From Stromatinia cepivora (taxonomy: Eukaryota; Ascomycota; Leotiomycetes; Helotiales; Sclerotiniaceae): a stretch of 64,000 nt of DNA. Each line of letters opens with the position of its first letter. Position 1 is the first letter of the stretch. Where the stretch lies: NCBI GenBank assembly GCA_014898415.1, contig RCTD01000003.1, positions 806,001-870,000 on the forward strand. Direction: 5' to 3'. A program made the translations under genes and the position numbers. This document shows positions 1 to 11,525 of this stretch, in pieces. Under the pieces are notes generated by a model. That model had not been told where the DNA came from. It did no database searches and worked only from the letters and a program-made list of their open reading frames with translations.

Positions 1-1164
1 AAGAAATCGAATTTACATTTCCTTATCGGATATACTACAATCAATTTGCAAAATATTCTAAATTATAAAAAAATCAAATATATTGATCCCATTGAAAATA
101 AAGACAACAATACTTCTAATATATAATATAATAAAGAATATATATATATAATCCTTAATATAAATAACAAATAAAATTTTTAATGGATTTTGCTATTATT
201 AGTTTACTTCTTTTTCTTTTTTGGTTTTCTTTATTTTTTCTTTTTTTTTAATAGGATTTCTATTACTATTAATAAAGAATTCTTCAATAGATTTAAAAAG
301 ATTGATAATTGGGGCAACAATATTATCCTTTAATCTTTGAAGAGTATTTTATAGAAGATTCAATTTTATAAATAGATCAAAATTATCCATTATATTATTA
401 TGATTTGATTGAAAAATATCTGATTCGTTAAAATCTGATTCAATATTTGGTATTTAATAATTTTCAATATTTATAATTTTCTTTTAATAAGTTTTCAAAA
501 GAAAGGGAAAAATATATATAATCCTTTCTAGAGTTTTCCTTTTTCCAAAGGAATATATAAATCTCAAACTCTTCAGCTAAAAGTTTTTTAAGATATATCT
601 TAAATTTTTGATTATTGATATCAAGAATAATAATTTAATATATTATATTTAATTCTTCTTATTGCTTTAATATATATTTAAATATTTAAATAACTTTAAA
701 AGTATATAAGATATTCAAGGTCCTTCAATATAATTAATTATATTTAATCAAAATCATTTTTAGAATTAAAGTTTTTTTATTTATAAAGATAAATGATTCA
801 TTTACAAATAAGGATTTCATTATATTTAGAGTTCTAATATACTTTTAGTATTATTAATTGTATCCCTGAATAAGATCTTCGTTGATATATTCCTTTCAAA
901 ATGAAAAATAGAATAATAGTTCTATTGAAAAATGATTCGTCTTTAATATAATAAATAAACATGAATAAAAGAACTTCGATAATCAAAACTTCCTTATTTA
1001 AAACTTAATAATCCTATATTTTTGAAAGAATTATCCTTTCAAAATCAATCCTATCTCTTTATTTACAAATTGCTAATTCTATTTTCTTTTCAATCATAAT
1101 TTCCTCGCAGATATATTTGTATAATATAAACCATACAATTCGAATCCTATATAAATCACTATTA
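1..1164. other. AT-rich sequence, no recognisable gene
   Basis: I see no intact reading frame. On the minus strand around 180-300 there is a Lys-rich stretch that could be a retrotransposon gag remnant, but nothing specific enough to name. The region probably belongs to an older element cut off by the window edge. Confidence 0.5.
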
Positions 1165-1452
1165 TAAAAAAGATAGATCGAAATATATATATCCTGATAA
1201 TATATTACAAAAAGAAATAGGAATTAGAATTGATTAGATTACATTATAAAAACTTCAAATAGTAAAATTAATAGGTTTAAATAATGATTTGAATTATATA
1301 TAAATAGAATACAAAAAGACTAATAGAAAAACGATTGATTTCTTTTAAAGAGAAAAAAGTAGAGTTCTCTTTTATATCTAATTACGAAGAGTTATATGAT
1401 TATATGATTACAAACTAATTATATGTTAAGTTTTGATATCCCAATTTTCTTA
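1165..1452. repeat. LTR-like dispersed repeat, RIP-mutated copy
   Basis: This 288-bp segment aligns along its length with 37,541-37,822, mostly by C/T and G/A differences. The better-preserved copy has TG...CA ends with short inverted termini (TGAAAGAG / CTCTCTCA). Its right edge is where the element 1 copia sequence starts, so it may mark the truncation point of element 1. I did not find the body of the element it belongs to. Confidence 0.6.
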
Positions 1453-1754
1453 TAATATATATCTGATTAATCTTTATTATTCAAATCAATAGATTTTATT
1501 ATTAAATGAAAAATAAAGATTAATAAAGGAATAATATATTATTGTTATTGGAATTTAATAGATATAATATACAAAGATAATTTTAAAATATTATTTTCAA
1601 ATATATTATATATATCAGGGTTAGAAGTAAATTTGTTATTAGAAAAAAGGATTTGCGAAATAGAGTTGTAAGGGGAATTCAATTCTTATTATATATATTT
1701 TAAGAAGGATAATAAAAAAATTATTTGTATTAGAATACAAAATGGAATATATAT
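1453..1754 (+). pseudogene. copia pol remnant (end of protease region), element 1
   Basis: The translation contains a pattern like LYISGLEVNLL, matching the conserved LYxPGLxxNLLS region that lies between the retropepsin and the GAG pre-integrase domain of Ty1/copia polyproteins. The segment aligns with the reverse complement of element 2 at about 5370-5650. It stops abruptly at 1754, where the LTR of element 2 begins, and continues at 7230. Confidence 0.65.
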
Positions 1755-1917
1755 TAACTTTTGGTGCAGGAAGTAGTAGTATTGTTGACTATATAGATTG
1801 AACTAAGGATCTATAATTCTAATAGGAATAGAATTAAGATTATTCCTAAATATGATTTATACATTATTATAATCATATAACCTCAATTCTAATCCTATAA
1901 TGGCCTTATTTCCAATA
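1755..1917 (-). repeat. 3' LTR of element 2 (163 bp)
   Basis: Read on the minus strand it starts TATTGGAAA, which is TGTTGGAAA after transitions, and ends in AGTTA, which is AGTCA after a transition. Its length equals that of the LTRs at 7067-7229 and 13,628-13,790 exactly. Confidence 0.8.
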
Positions 1918-1999
1918 CTTTTTTATTAAAAATATTCTATTCGATCCTCCTAAACTATTAATCCTAATATTTTCTTGAATCTTTCGAAAACAATCCTTA

Positions 2000-4900
2000 C
2001 ACAAAACTTCATTATTCTATCAACAATTATATCACATATATTAATATAATTAATAACAATTTTCTTTTTTTTTATTAAATCTTTAATAAAATGATAATTA
2101 ATATCTATATATTTGAATCATTTATACAAACATAAATTCTTAATTAAAATTAAAACATTTTAATTATTATCAAACATTTAAACTATATCTCTATTCTTTT
2201 CAATATAATTTGATCTAAATAAATCTTTGAATACTTATACAATTTATCTTTTTTATTTAATAAATATTACTATCACAATATATTCTGATTCTATACTAAA
2301 AATAACTATAAATATTTATTTCTTATTAATTCACAATATAAAATCTTTATAAAATATCATAATTCTCTTTAAAACACTTTTCCGGTTATATTTATTATTA
2401 ATTTAATTTATATCTATATATACCTTTATTATATTATCAAATATATTATATTCTTTATAAATATCAAATTATACTCCCTTTAATCTGAATTATAGTTTCT
2501 ATTTAATTGTTGATTATAAATATTATATCAAATTCTTCAAAACTATAATATAATATTTTACTAGTTTTACTATAAATTATAAAAGTCTTTTAATTAAAAA
2601 CATTATATCTAATCGAATATATATTATTAAATGAATCACACTTTCTATTCATTTTTGATATTTATTTATATCTATTAATTCATTATCATCAATTACTAAC
2701 CGAAGATAAATATAATCCATTATTAGTAATTTCTTAATTTGATATTATCTATATATAATACTATATTTAATTAATATAACATCAAGATATTCTTTTTGAT
2801 CTATAATTAATATATATACTTTTCTATTACAAATAACTTTAATATTTAGGATTTTACTAATTTCCTTTAGATTCTTAATATTAAAATAACCTGATAGCTT
2901 TTTATCGAATCAAATGATTTACAATAATATATACAATACAATAATGATATTATCGATATATATCAGTAATATTATATTATAATCTTTAAATATATACAGA
3001 TATAGATCTACCAAATTTTATACAAAACCTATATCTAAAAACTCTTTCTTTAATAATAAACTTCAATTCCTTTTAATTTACTTCAAATTATATAAACTTT
3101 GTAGGATTTATAATATATATCCCTTTTCAACTTTAATATCTTGAAATAATTCGAAATAGATTTTTTCCTTCAAATATAATTCAATAAAAGCATTTTTGAT
3201 ATCAAAATATAAGTATTCCAAATTTTCTTTTGCAATAATAATTAAGAATAATCTGAATATATCTAACCTCATTATTGATATAAATATTTCGTTATAATCT
3301 TTTCCTAATATCTAATTGAATTTTCAAACCATTAATTTTGCTTTAAATTATTTTATTTTGTTATTCTTTATTTTAATTATAAATATTTATTTTATCGAAA
3401 TTAGATTATTTTCTTTAAAGAGTATATATTCTTTTTAAGTATTATTTTGAATTAAAGATATAATTTCCTTTTGAATAATTTCCTTTCATTTTTCAGAGTA
3501 TTTTCGATCCGATATTGTTTTTTTATAAATTCTTGGTATTTTGATTCCCAGAACTTTTTTGACTGGATATATTATATTTTCTATATTGTTTATATCTATT
3601 AATAAAATTATAAAATCTAAAACGATTTTATCTTTAATATAAGGATCTATTTTGTAAATAATTGGAATTGTAATTATAATATATTCTATATTTTCTTAAA
3701 TTTTGATTTATATAGATATTATAATTAATACTTTTATAATTTTACTTTTCTATTCTTTTTTAGAATTTTATTTTATATTTTTTTTCTGTTTTTGTATTAG
3801 ATATTTTAAGGATTTATTTTTAAAATCTATTATATCCTTTTGTTTGATTTTAGATAATTATAGATTTACTTTATTTTCTAATTCTATTGAAATAGATTTA
3901 TCAGCAAAATTTAAGATAATCTTAAATTTTGTTTCTAATATAAATTCAGGATTTATAGAAATTGATTTTTGAATTGGAACCTTTGGAATAATGGATTCGA
4001 TATCTAAAGTATCTTTGAAAAAAGATTCTTGATTTGTTTTCTAAATATTTCTATCTTTATCTTTATTATATATTGATATTAATATATTTAATTTATTTGA
4101 TTTCAATTTGATAATTAAAATACTTAATATAATTATTGAACTTGATATAATATTTATTAAAAAGAATATTTGAAACAAAAGTAATATAAATATCGCATTT
4201 AATATTAAAGATAAAAAAGATACTTTATTTGTTATTGATTTATTATAAGATCTTTGATTTAGTTTTATATTCTTAATTCTTTATAAATCTGATTCATAAT
4301 TTCTAAATTTAAGATCCAAATCTTCTTCTCGATAAAATTCATTTATAATTATTCTATTTGATCGAAATATATAGTTTAATTTTGAAGAATATATTTTAAT
4401 ATATTTATTTATAATTTTTAAATATTTTAAAAATATATTAATTTTTAAAATATTCTATAATTTATTATATCTTTATTCTTTTAGAATAATCTTAAAATTG
4501 ATATAAATATAATATTTGCTCCTTTAGATTTTATATATCTCTATATCTAATATTATATTTATAAAAACTTTTATAAAGGATTAATCTATTTCATTTATAT
4601 TAGAATCAATATTAATATAATTTTTAATATAAATATTATACTTTATAATTTCATTCCAAAATTTTAATAATAATTTAGTTTCTTTTAGTATTACTTTTAT
4701 ATTTATTTTTATAATCCTTATATTCTGTTCTACAGATTTATTTTGATATAAAAAAATAATTATTATAACTTTGGATTATATACTTGATAATCATTTACAA
4801 ATAGCTTATAAAAATTCTGATATATTGTTAATCCTAATTATAATGATCTTTTCTTTAATGATCAATTTCATCTCTTTTTTCTAAGTTTTCAATATTTGAA

Positions 4901-7060
4901 TTATATCATCTTTTTGTTTAAATAATATAATCCAATTTATTTTTATATAATTATCAATAATCAATATAAAATAATAATTCCTTCGAATTGATTTTGAAAA
5001 TAATCCTATAATATCGAAATATATAAATTCGAGTTTCTTTGATTTATACAAACTCAATTGTTTCGGAATATAATTGATTATCTTGATGAATATATATACT
5101 TTATAAATATCTAATTCAATTAGAACCTTTATTGATTTAATTATATTGAATACCTTATATAAATTCTTGATCTTATCTAAACCTAAATAATTGAATCTTC
5201 GATATTATAATAGATATCTCTTTTTCTTCTTAAATATTAATTTATCATCAATACCTTTAATACTATCGATTATCTTTAAAGAAAAACCTTTTTCCTAATC
5301 ATTTTAATATATATTCGAACAGAAAACTATATCCTTATATTCTTTAATTATATATAAAACTATATATATTCCGTTTTATATTCTAATATAAATGATTTTC
5401 TTATTATCCTTCTTGAAATATATATAATAAAAATTGAATTCCTTTTACAACCCTATTTCGCAAATCCTTTTTCCTGATAGCAAATTTACTTTTAACTCTA
5501 ATATATATAATATATTTGAAAGTAGCATCTTAGAACCATCTTCGTATACTATATCCACTAAATTCTAATAACGATAATACATCATTCCCCTATCAATCTT
5601 TATCCTTTATTTAATAATAAAATCTATTGATCTGAATAATAAAGATTGATCAAATATATATAAAGAAACACCTATATCAGTATATCATTTACTAGAAGAA
5701 GCTTTACTAATAATCTCTTTTGTCAAATTGTAATTTTTCTTTATTATATCCTCAATATCGAAATCTGATTTAAAGATATTATTAATAGGGTATATTTAAT
5801 CTTTTTTGTTGAAATAAATCTTCTTTAGATTTGGTGATCCTTTTTTTCTTTAATAATAAAGATAATTATAAAGGAGTTTATTAGTTTATATTAAATACAG
5901 ATAGTTTTATATATAATGATTTTTTTTTTGATATAGATTATAAGTATTATTTGAGATTTCGAAATCTAATTCTTGATATCGAAAAGTATATTTAAATCCT
6001 TTCATAATTTGTACTCACTTTGATCCATTCTTAAGATAAAATTCCTTAATCTATAAATACTTGATCTTATTATTGATATTAAAATTAATTTAAATATTCA
6101 ATATATCCATTACTCTTTGATAATCGATTTGAAGATTATATATTAAAACCAAAAACAAGGTAATATTTTGATATACTAATTGATAACTTTTATTTACAAT
6201 TTTTAATTTCCTTTTATACTCTTTTAATTTGTTTCAGATTTTGATAATAATTATATCAAAATGAGTATCGAATTGAAATTTGAAGTTTTGGATCATTATT
6301 ATATATATATTGATTATAATAATATTGATTTTGATATATTTCGATTTAAAATATCTTTAGAATATATATATTATTGAATATTCATTGATAAAGGCTTTAT
6401 CATTATTATTAAATGTTATATAAATATATAATAATGTATTCACTTTATCCTTTAAATATTCCAATTTCAACTTAACATTATAATATATACGACCATTGAT
6501 CTTATAAACAGATACTATATTAGATCCTGCGATCTATATATATTTATTTAATATTTGATTAATTATATAAAATCATTCTTTTTTTCTCAATTGTATCTTC
6601 ATTTATCTGAACCATTGTTCATAATTGTTTTGATTAAACTTCGAAGAATTGTTTGATTCCGATATTATAAAGGTTTTTTATTATTTGATGAATATCGAAA
6701 ATAATCTTTAGATTTTTAAAACAATCTTAAAAAATATATAATGAATAGATTCAGAATAATAAAGAAATATAAAAATAAAACAATAAGAAAATTCATAAAA
6801 TCATATTATAATATATTTTCTTATAACTATACAAACTTGCTTTTCGCTTTTGCTATAATTCTATATCGATATTATATAAATTGCTCTCCGTTTTGACCTA
6901 TAATATTATAAGTTATAAACTATATTATCATATTTCAACTCTACTTCAATAATACTATATGAAAACTCTGATTTTCATTTTGTTTTACCCTTATTAACTA
7001 TACTAATCTTTTCTCAATTTGCTTTACTTTCTAATCACTACTATACAATCGGATCTCATA
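2000..7060 (-). pseudogene. copia gag-pol remnant of element 2
   Basis: Recognisable pieces include the reverse transcriptase active-site region near 2,940-2,980, where the copia YVDD box reads YIDN, and the linker stretch near 3,700-4,050 that matches element 1 and 17,695-17,960. The integrase/GAG pre-integrase stretch near 4,900-5,400 matches 7,250-7,750. Frames are destroyed by RIP-type stops. The element cannot encode an active polyprotein. Confidence 0.75.
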
Positions 7061-7066
7061 ATTTAT

Positions 7067-7229
7067 TAATTTTTAATACAGAAAATAATAGTATTGTTAA
7101 TTATATAGATTGAATTAAGGATCTATATTTCTAATAGGAGTAGAATTGAGGTTATCCCCAAATATGGTCTGTGCACCATTGTGATCACGTGACCTCAATT
7201 CTAATCCTATGATGGTCTCATTTCCAACA
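7067..7229 (-). repeat. 5' LTR of element 2 (163 bp)
   Basis: On the minus strand it begins TGTTGGAAATGAGACC and ends AAAATTA. Much of it is less mutated than the sister LTR, keeping for example a CACGTGAC-type stretch near 7,190. Differences from the other two 163-bp LTRs at the ends are all C/T or G/A. Its outer end at 7229 is where element 1 resumes. Confidence 0.8.
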
Positions 7230-8890
7230 ATATATATGGTTTTATATATAATCAAAGGATATAAGAATATAGCTTTCTATTCGAATATATATTAAAATGA
7301 TTAGGAAAAAGGTTTTTCTTTAGAGATAATCAATAATAAATTAATATTTAAAAAGAAAAAGAGATATCTATTATAATATCGAAGATTCAATTATTTAGAT
7401 TCAGATAAGATTAAGAATTTATATAAGATATTCAATATAGTCAAATTAATAAAGATCCTAATTGAATTAGATATCTATAAAATGTATATATTTATCAAGA
7501 TAATCAATTATATTTCGAAGTAATTGAATCTGTATAAATCAAAGAAACTTGAATTTATATATTTCGATATTGTAGAACTATTCTCAAAATCGATTCGAAG
7601 AAACTATTATTTTATATTGATTATTGATAATTATACAAGAGTAAATTGGATTATATTATTTAAATAAAAAAATAATACAATTCAAATATTGAAAACTTGG
7701 AAAAAGGAAATGGAATTGATTATTGAAAAAAAGATCATTGTAATCAGAATTGATAATATATCAAAATTCTTATAAATTATTTGCGAATAGTTATTAAGTA
7801 TATAATTCGAAATCATAATAATTATTTCCTTATATCAAAATGGATTTATAGAATGGAATATAAGGATTGTAGAAATAGATATAAAAGTAATATTAAAAGA
7901 AATTGGATTATTATTAAAGTTTTAGAATAAAGTTATCGAATATAATATTTATTACAGGATAGTATAATTACAAAGCACTTTTAAGGATCGAAAAATAGAT
8001 GGTATATATGATTGATAAAGTAAAAAAATTGAATGATTTGCTTTTGATTATATAAATCAAAAGCTGTATATATAAAACAAATGAATGATTATCTAATCGA
8101 TATGCGCTTTAATTAGGCTAGATCTTTGTTTATTAGTATATTAGGATCATTTTATCAATCGATAAATTGGTAAGGACTAGAAGATCCTTCATTCCGATTG
8201 GAAAGTATACGCTTTGATCCTTCGTAGAATACAGGGGATTATAGGGCTTTCCGTAACAATATTTATATTAGAAATTGTATTAATATTGGTTTTAATATAA
8301 ATAGAATAAATCGATCCCTTATAGAAATTTTTACAAATATAATATTGAATATAAAGATATACAAAATCTAAGGAAGCAAATATTATATTTATATTAATTT
8401 TAAGATTATTCCGAAAGGGTAAAGATATAACAAATTGTAGGATACTTCGAAAATTGGTATATTTTTAGAATATTCAAAAGTTATAAATAAATATATCAAA
8501 GTGTATTCTTCAAAATTAGATTATATATTTCGATTAAGTAAAGTAATTATAAATGAATTTTATTGAAGAGAAGATTTGGATTTTAAATTAAGAAATTGTA
8601 AATCAAATCCATAAAATATAAAGAATGTAAAATTAGATTGAAGATTTTATGGTAGATTAATAATAAACAAAGTATCTTTTTTATTTTCGATATTTTTTTT
8701 ATTTTTAATATCAAATATAATATTTATATTATCTTTGTTCAAAATATTTTCTTTGGTAGATATTATATTAAGTTTAGTGATTGTATCAAATACTTTAATT
8801 ATCGAATTGAAATTAGATAAGTTAAATATATTAATATTAGTATATGATAAAGATAAAAATGATAATATTCAAAAGATAAATCAAGAATCT
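7230..8890 (+). pseudogene. copia GAG pre-integrase and integrase remnant, element 1
   Basis: The translation contains the GAG pre-integrase zinc-type region followed by an integrase core. Readable pieces include YFDI near 7,560, matching the core D of the D,D-35-E triad context, then YYFILIIDNYTRVNW near 7,610, a signature of copia integrases. Stops interrupt it repeatedly. A patch at 7,950-8,260 is repeated in inverted orientation at 19,378-19,690. Element 3 interrupts it at 8890. Confidence 0.75.
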
Positions 8891-9080
8891 TGTTACGAAC
8901 CTCAACTACGAAACTAAGGCTAGCCGAAAGCGGGCCGAATTGTACGCTAGTTTGAAGAGTTTTCACCTATATAGAAGGGAATTCTTCGATATCATTTAAA
9001 GAAAGTAATGAAAAGTCTTGATTCTAAACCCAAATCTACTGTTATTCGAAATTAACCGATTCTTTGCTATAATTCTCACA
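8891..9080 (+). repeat. left LTR of element 3 (190 bp)
   Basis: It aligns without gaps to 11,331-11,520. I count 14 differences, all transitions. It begins TGTTACGAACC and ends ATTCTCACA. An 82-bp 3' fragment of the same LTR occurs at 24,832-24,913. Confidence 0.9.
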
Positions 9081-9159
9081 ATTCTTTTCATTCACCCTTA
9101 AAAGCAATTCGTCGATTAATTTTAGGAATAACTTCATTTTTTTCGATTTATAAAAGCTT

Positions 9160-9570
9160 TCGAACCTTATCAAAAACCCTTCAGAATATTATCGAAATTC
9201 ATTTTCGAAAATTACCTTCAAAATATATACGAATTTGGCCTCGAAACGAGTCTTCGAAAATCCTTCAGAATATTATCGAAAAACCTTTGAAAACCCTTCG
9301 AAATATTATCGAAAACTTTCGAAAACCTTTCGAAAACTCTTCAGAATTCACCTTCGAAAATTACCCTCAAAATATATACGAATTTAGCTTCAAAACGAAT
9401 CTTCGAAAACCCTTCAGAATATTATCGAAAACTTTCAAAAACCTTTCGAAATTTATCTTCAAAATATATACGAATTTGATCTTAAAACGAACTTTCGAAA
9501 ACTCTTCAGAATATTATCGAAAACCTACCAAAAATACTACGAAAAATCTTCGAATTAAGAAAATCAAGAA
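9160..9570 (+). repeat. degenerate tandem array with CTTCGAAAACC core (element 3, array 1)
   Basis: Variants of CTTCGAAAACCCTTCAGAAT followed by ATTATCGAAAAC recur about eight times with irregular spacing, together with a longer repeated phrase ACCTTCAAAATATATACGAAT. Unit lengths vary, so it is an old or complex array. The core TTCGAA is palindromic. Confidence 0.7.
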
Positions 9571-9811
9571 AAACAAAAAGAAGGAATTAAAAAGATTTAT
9601 TCAAAAGATATAAATATAATATACAAACCGAACCCTACCCTATTTTACAAAATTCGAAAGCGAATCCTTAAATCACACAAATCATTCAAACAAAAGGACG
9701 AAAAAACGAAAGCATATAGAGAACCTTCAAAATCCCATCGGAAAAGTGAAGAATTTGAATATAAAAGTTGTTGGAAAAGTTGAAGATATTGAAGTTGAAA
9801 TAATGATAATG

Positions 9812-10050
9812 AAGTCTTTAATACTACCCTTGAAAAGTACAATAAACGGATTTATAATAATGATAATAAAACCTTTGATATTATCTGTGAAAAATATAAT
9901 AAACGGAATTATAATGATGATAATAAAGCTTTTGATATTATCCTTGAGGAATACAATAAACGGATTTATATATGATGATGATGAAGCCTTTGGTATTATC
10001 TATGAAGAATACAATGGTATTATCCTCGAAGAGTATAATAAGCGAATTCA
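9812..10050 (+). repeat. about 57-bp tandem array, possibly once coding (element 3, array 2)
   Basis: About four units carry the phrases AATAAACGGATTTATA, GATGATAATAAAGC and TTTGATATTATCC in constant order. The unit length is about 57 bp, a multiple of three. Read in one frame it gives a 19-residue repeat, NKRIYNDDNKAFDIILEEY, with the last two units still open up to a stop after about 10,060. That suggests the array may once have been translated. Confidence 0.6.
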
Positions 10051-10459
10051 TATGCGATACTAGCTACATCTTTGTCTTCAAAAACAGAACCCTGGCGGAA
10101 TGCTTGAAGTTTTTTCCCTTTGATGGAATGCCAGGCCTTTTCCAAAAGGAAGGGTAAAACTAGCCCTTATATGATTTTAAAGGATCACTAATGAAAACTA
10201 ATTACAAACAATCGGATCCACATCGGAAAGCTAATATATTAATTGAAGACGAAACAGTATTTATATTGGAGTTATCATTTTCTTGATACAAATTTAATAA
10301 TATTAAAAGGTATAATATATTTTGTGTTTCAAGTTTCAAAAGAAAAAGCAAGTTAAAACCCTTCCCCTTTTATTATTTATCGAACTTACAGGATCATTGA
10401 AATCAACGAAAACATTGATCCAAAAAAAGAGACATCAATATCCCCTACTCATCATATTA

Positions 10460-10745
10460 GAAAGTATACCGATACCAAATCGAAAGTATACCAAATCGAA
10501 AGCATACCAAATCGAAAATATACCGAATCCAAACCAAAAGCATACCGAATTTGAATCGAAGCATACCAAATCGAAAGTATACCAAATCGAAAGCATACCA
10601 AATCGAAAGCATACCAAATCGAAAGCATACCGAATCCAAATCGAAAGCATACCAAATCCGAATCGAAAGCATACCAAATCGAAAGCATACCAAATCGAAA
10701 GCATACCAAATCGAAAGCATACCGAATCGAAAGCATACCTATCGA
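10460..10745 (+). repeat. 16-bp tandem array CATACCAAATCGAAAG (element 3, array 3)
   Basis: Around 18 copies of a 16-bp unit, with variants such as CATACCGAATCCAAAC, run without interruption. More degenerate copies continue to about 10,790. Because 16 is not a multiple of three and the unit has no stop on the minus strand, all three minus frames stay open and give the same 16-residue cyclic peptide. These frames should not be taken as genes. Confidence 0.9.
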
Positions 10746-11032
10746 AATCGTCTCGAAATTGTATCGAAATCATACCAAAATCGAATTGAAAGTGGATCGA
10801 AAATGAATATATATATAGGGGTTTTTAAATGATATTGAAGAGTTTTCAAAGAAATAAAAATGCTGAACTTCATAAAATGAAGATGTAAGTATTATAATTT
10901 CATTATTGGAGGAATTATTATAGATTTAATTGTTGTATGGAGTTCTCTATTGGAGTTTCAATTCGGCCGACTATTATAGAATTAGGAATGGAGGAATTAG
11001 AAGAATTGAAAGGATTTCGATGGATCTATGAT

Positions 11033-11246
11033 GGTTCTACGAAAAGGTATACAACACAATATCGATAGTTCTACAAAAAAGTATATAATACAATATTGAT
11101 GGATCTATAATGATTTTACGAAAAGGTATACAATACAATATAATGGTTTTACGAAAAGGCATATAACACAATACAATGGTTTTACAAAAAGGTATACAAT
11201 ACAATATCGATGGTTTCACGAAAAGGCATACAATACAACATCGAAT
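11033..11246 (+). repeat. about 34-bp tandem array with GGTTTTACGAAAAGGC core (element 3, array 4)
   Basis: Six units of GGTTTTACGAAAAGG followed by TATACAATACAATATCGAT, 31-45 bp long, lie just upstream of the 3' LTR. C/T and G/A changes separate the units, plus a few indels. Confidence 0.8.
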
Positions 11247-11330
11247 GATATTAGTTTTGATTGGATATTTCAATTTAAATAGTTTCATTTCACAGGTTTT
11301 CGAGGACGAAAGTCTCGGAAAGGAAGACTC

Positions 11331-11520
11331 TATTACGAATTTCAACCACAAAACTAAGGCTAGCCGAAAGCGGACCGAATTGTATGCTAGTTTGAAGAGT
11401 TTTCATCTATATAGAGGGGAATTCTTCGATATTATTTAGGGAAAGTAATGAAAAGTCTTGATTCTAAACCCAAATCTACTGTTATTCGAAATTAACCGAT
11501 TCTTTGCTGTGATTCTCACA
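11331..11520 (+). repeat. right LTR of element 3 (190 bp)
   Basis: It is a gap-free partner of 8891-9080 and is followed by the target duplication AATCT. The junction preceding it contains GAAAGTCTCGGAAAGG, a purine-rich stretch that could have served as a polypurine tract. Confidence 0.9.
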
Positions 11521-11525
11521 AATCT

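Larger units (their letters stand above)
1755..7229 (-). mobile_element. Element 2: full-length degenerate Ty1/copia retrotransposon nested in element 1
   Basis: The element is bounded by two 163-bp LTRs in the same orientation (7067-7229 is the 5' LTR, 1755-1917 the 3' LTR) and is 5475 bp long, a usual size for copia. On the minus strand the order is a gag-like region (about 7060-5700), protease and GAG pre-integrase (about 5600-5000), integrase (about 5000-4300), linker, then reverse transcriptase and RNase H (about 3500-2000). Flanks are ATATAT-type sequence on both sides, compatible with a target duplication but too low in complexity to prove one. All frames carry stops. Confidence 0.8.
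8891..11520 (+). mobile_element. Element 3: non-coding LTR retrotransposon (LARD-like) packed with tandem repeats
   Basis: Two direct 190-bp LTRs (8891-9080 and 11,331-11,520) with TG...CA ends bound a 2630-bp element. It is flanked by a perfect 5-bp target duplication AATCT at 8886-8890 and 11,521-11,525, and it lies inside the copia integrase-RT linker of element 1. LTR starts of the TGTTACGA type are common in Ty3/gypsy elements. Just before the 3' LTR a short frame (FEDESLGKEDS) looks like the tail of a gypsy pol. No protease, RT or integrase is visible. The interior holds four unrelated tandem arrays. Strand is assigned only from that pol-like tail. Confidence 0.85.

Noticed and set aside
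3703..3972. 89-residue plus-strand frame and its counterpart at 11,576-11,845
   Set aside because: Both lie antisense to the copia linker in elements 2 and 1 and mirror each other. They are by-products of AT-richness.
10435..10790. Several overlapping 87-112-residue minus-strand frames
   Set aside because: They are produced by the 16-bp tandem array in all three frames and have no start context or family match.
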